Source: RGIG3102 sp964369915
GTDB lineage: Bacteria > Bacillota > Clostridia > Oscillospirales > Ruminococcaceae
Direction: 5' to 3'
Length of the DNA stretch: 6,052 nucleotides
NCBI GenBank assembly: GCA_964369915.1
Contig: CAYJGG010000087.1
Coordinates: 1-6,052 of the forward strand
Shown: piece after piece, positions 5,877-6,052 of the stretch
Layout: every line of letters begins with the position of its first letter
Position numbering within the stretch: position 1 is the first letter of the stretch
Notes under the pieces: generated by a model
Database searches by the model: none
Told to the model about the DNA's origin: nothing
The model's input: only the letters and a program-made list of their open reading frames with translations
Program-made: the position numbers and the translations under genes

Positions 5877-6052
5877 TTGAAAATAGATAAATTGAATTTT
5901 AAAACAGTGGCTCCGATATTACTTTCTGTGGTATTGTTAGTAACTATAATACCATTAAATATTTTTGCTACAGATGAAACAAATGATGAGATTTCAAATA
6001 GTCAAGAAACTGTAAGCAGTGAAGTAACAATTAGCAGTGAAGACACTACAAG
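5877..6052 (+). CDS. Secreted or surface protein of unknown function, N-terminal fragment
   Basis: I do not recognise the family. The visible 58 codons begin with a Sec signal peptide: a basic n-region (MKIDKLNFK), a hydrophobic core (about residues 11-27, APILLSVVLLVTIIPL) and a likely cleavage after NIFA (residue 31). There is no lipobox Cys. The mature start is acidic and rich in Ser, Thr and Glu, with two copies of a six-residue repeat (VSSEVT, ISSEDT) encoded by an 18-bp imperfect DNA repeat at 6012-6047. This is typical of linker or stalk regions in cell-wall proteins. The start is uncertain: TTG 5877 has a ribosome site, while ATG 5859 would add six residues (MKRLKK) without one. The gene is transcribed divergently from the choline operon and runs past the window end, so choline-binding or anchoring domains cannot be assessed. 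Confidence 0.75.
   Translation, partial: MKIDKLNFKTVAPILLSVVLLVTIIPLNIFATDETNDEISNSQETVSSEVTISSEDTT
6012..6047 (+). repeat. Two 18-bp imperfect tandem coding repeats
   Basis: Each unit encodes a six-residue V/I-S-S-E-x-T block. AGCAGTGAAG is identical in both copies (6015-6024, 6033-6042). The repeat is close to the window end and may continue beyond it. Confidence 0.6.

Noticed and set aside
1..6052. CRISPR array, tRNA, rRNA, insertion sequence or toxin-antitoxin module
   Set aside because: I found no regularly spaced repeats, cloverleaf, rRNA segments, transposase or terminal inverted repeats in the window.

Overview
The window looks like the chromosome of a low-GC Gram-positive-type bacterium (Bacillota; Clostridia or Erysipelotrichia/Bacilli-like). 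Base composition is strongly A+T rich, genes carry AAAGGA/GAGG-type Shine-Dalgarno sites, promoters are close to the sigma-A consensus, and both intrinsic hairpins are compact. The species cannot be fixed from the sequence alone. All visible stops are TAA or TAG and Trp is TGG, so nothing points to a deviant code.

Layout, left to right. Positions 1-581 (-) hold the first 193 codons of triosephosphate isomerase (tpiA), cut by the window edge. A strong hairpin (649-677) separates it from a complete phosphoglycerate kinase (pgk, 686-1876, -). A well-formed promoter (1916-1944) drives pgk, and transcription runs pgk to tpiA. Between 1877 and 2090 lie this promoter, AT-rich short repeats, a possible Rex-like site, and the terminator of the next unit.

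Positions 2091-5397 (-) form a two-gene choline operon. The promoter-proximal gene encodes a fused protein: an N-terminal winged helix-turn-helix, a LicC-type CTP:phosphocholine cytidylyltransferase and a C-terminal LicA-type choline kinase (licCA). It overlaps by 23 nt a BCCT-family transporter, which probably imports choline. Together the two would import choline, phosphorylate it and activate it to CDP-choline, the donor for phosphocholine decoration of surface glycans or lipids. No LicD-type transferase is in the window. The operon ends in an intrinsic terminator whose stem contains the transporter's stop codon.

The 5398-5876 intergenic region is a divergent regulatory region. It holds the licCA promoter, two copies of a TGTTCACGAA-type element (one a palindrome), short AAATGTAA repeats and a consensus promoter firing rightward. 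That promoter serves a secreted or surface protein starting near 5877 (+), of which only the signal peptide and the start of a Ser/Thr/Glu-rich repeated region are visible.

The most interesting system here is the DNA-binding-domain/LicC/LicA fusion with a candidate operator pair at its own promoter. This raises the possibility of a choline-activation enzyme that regulates its own operon.
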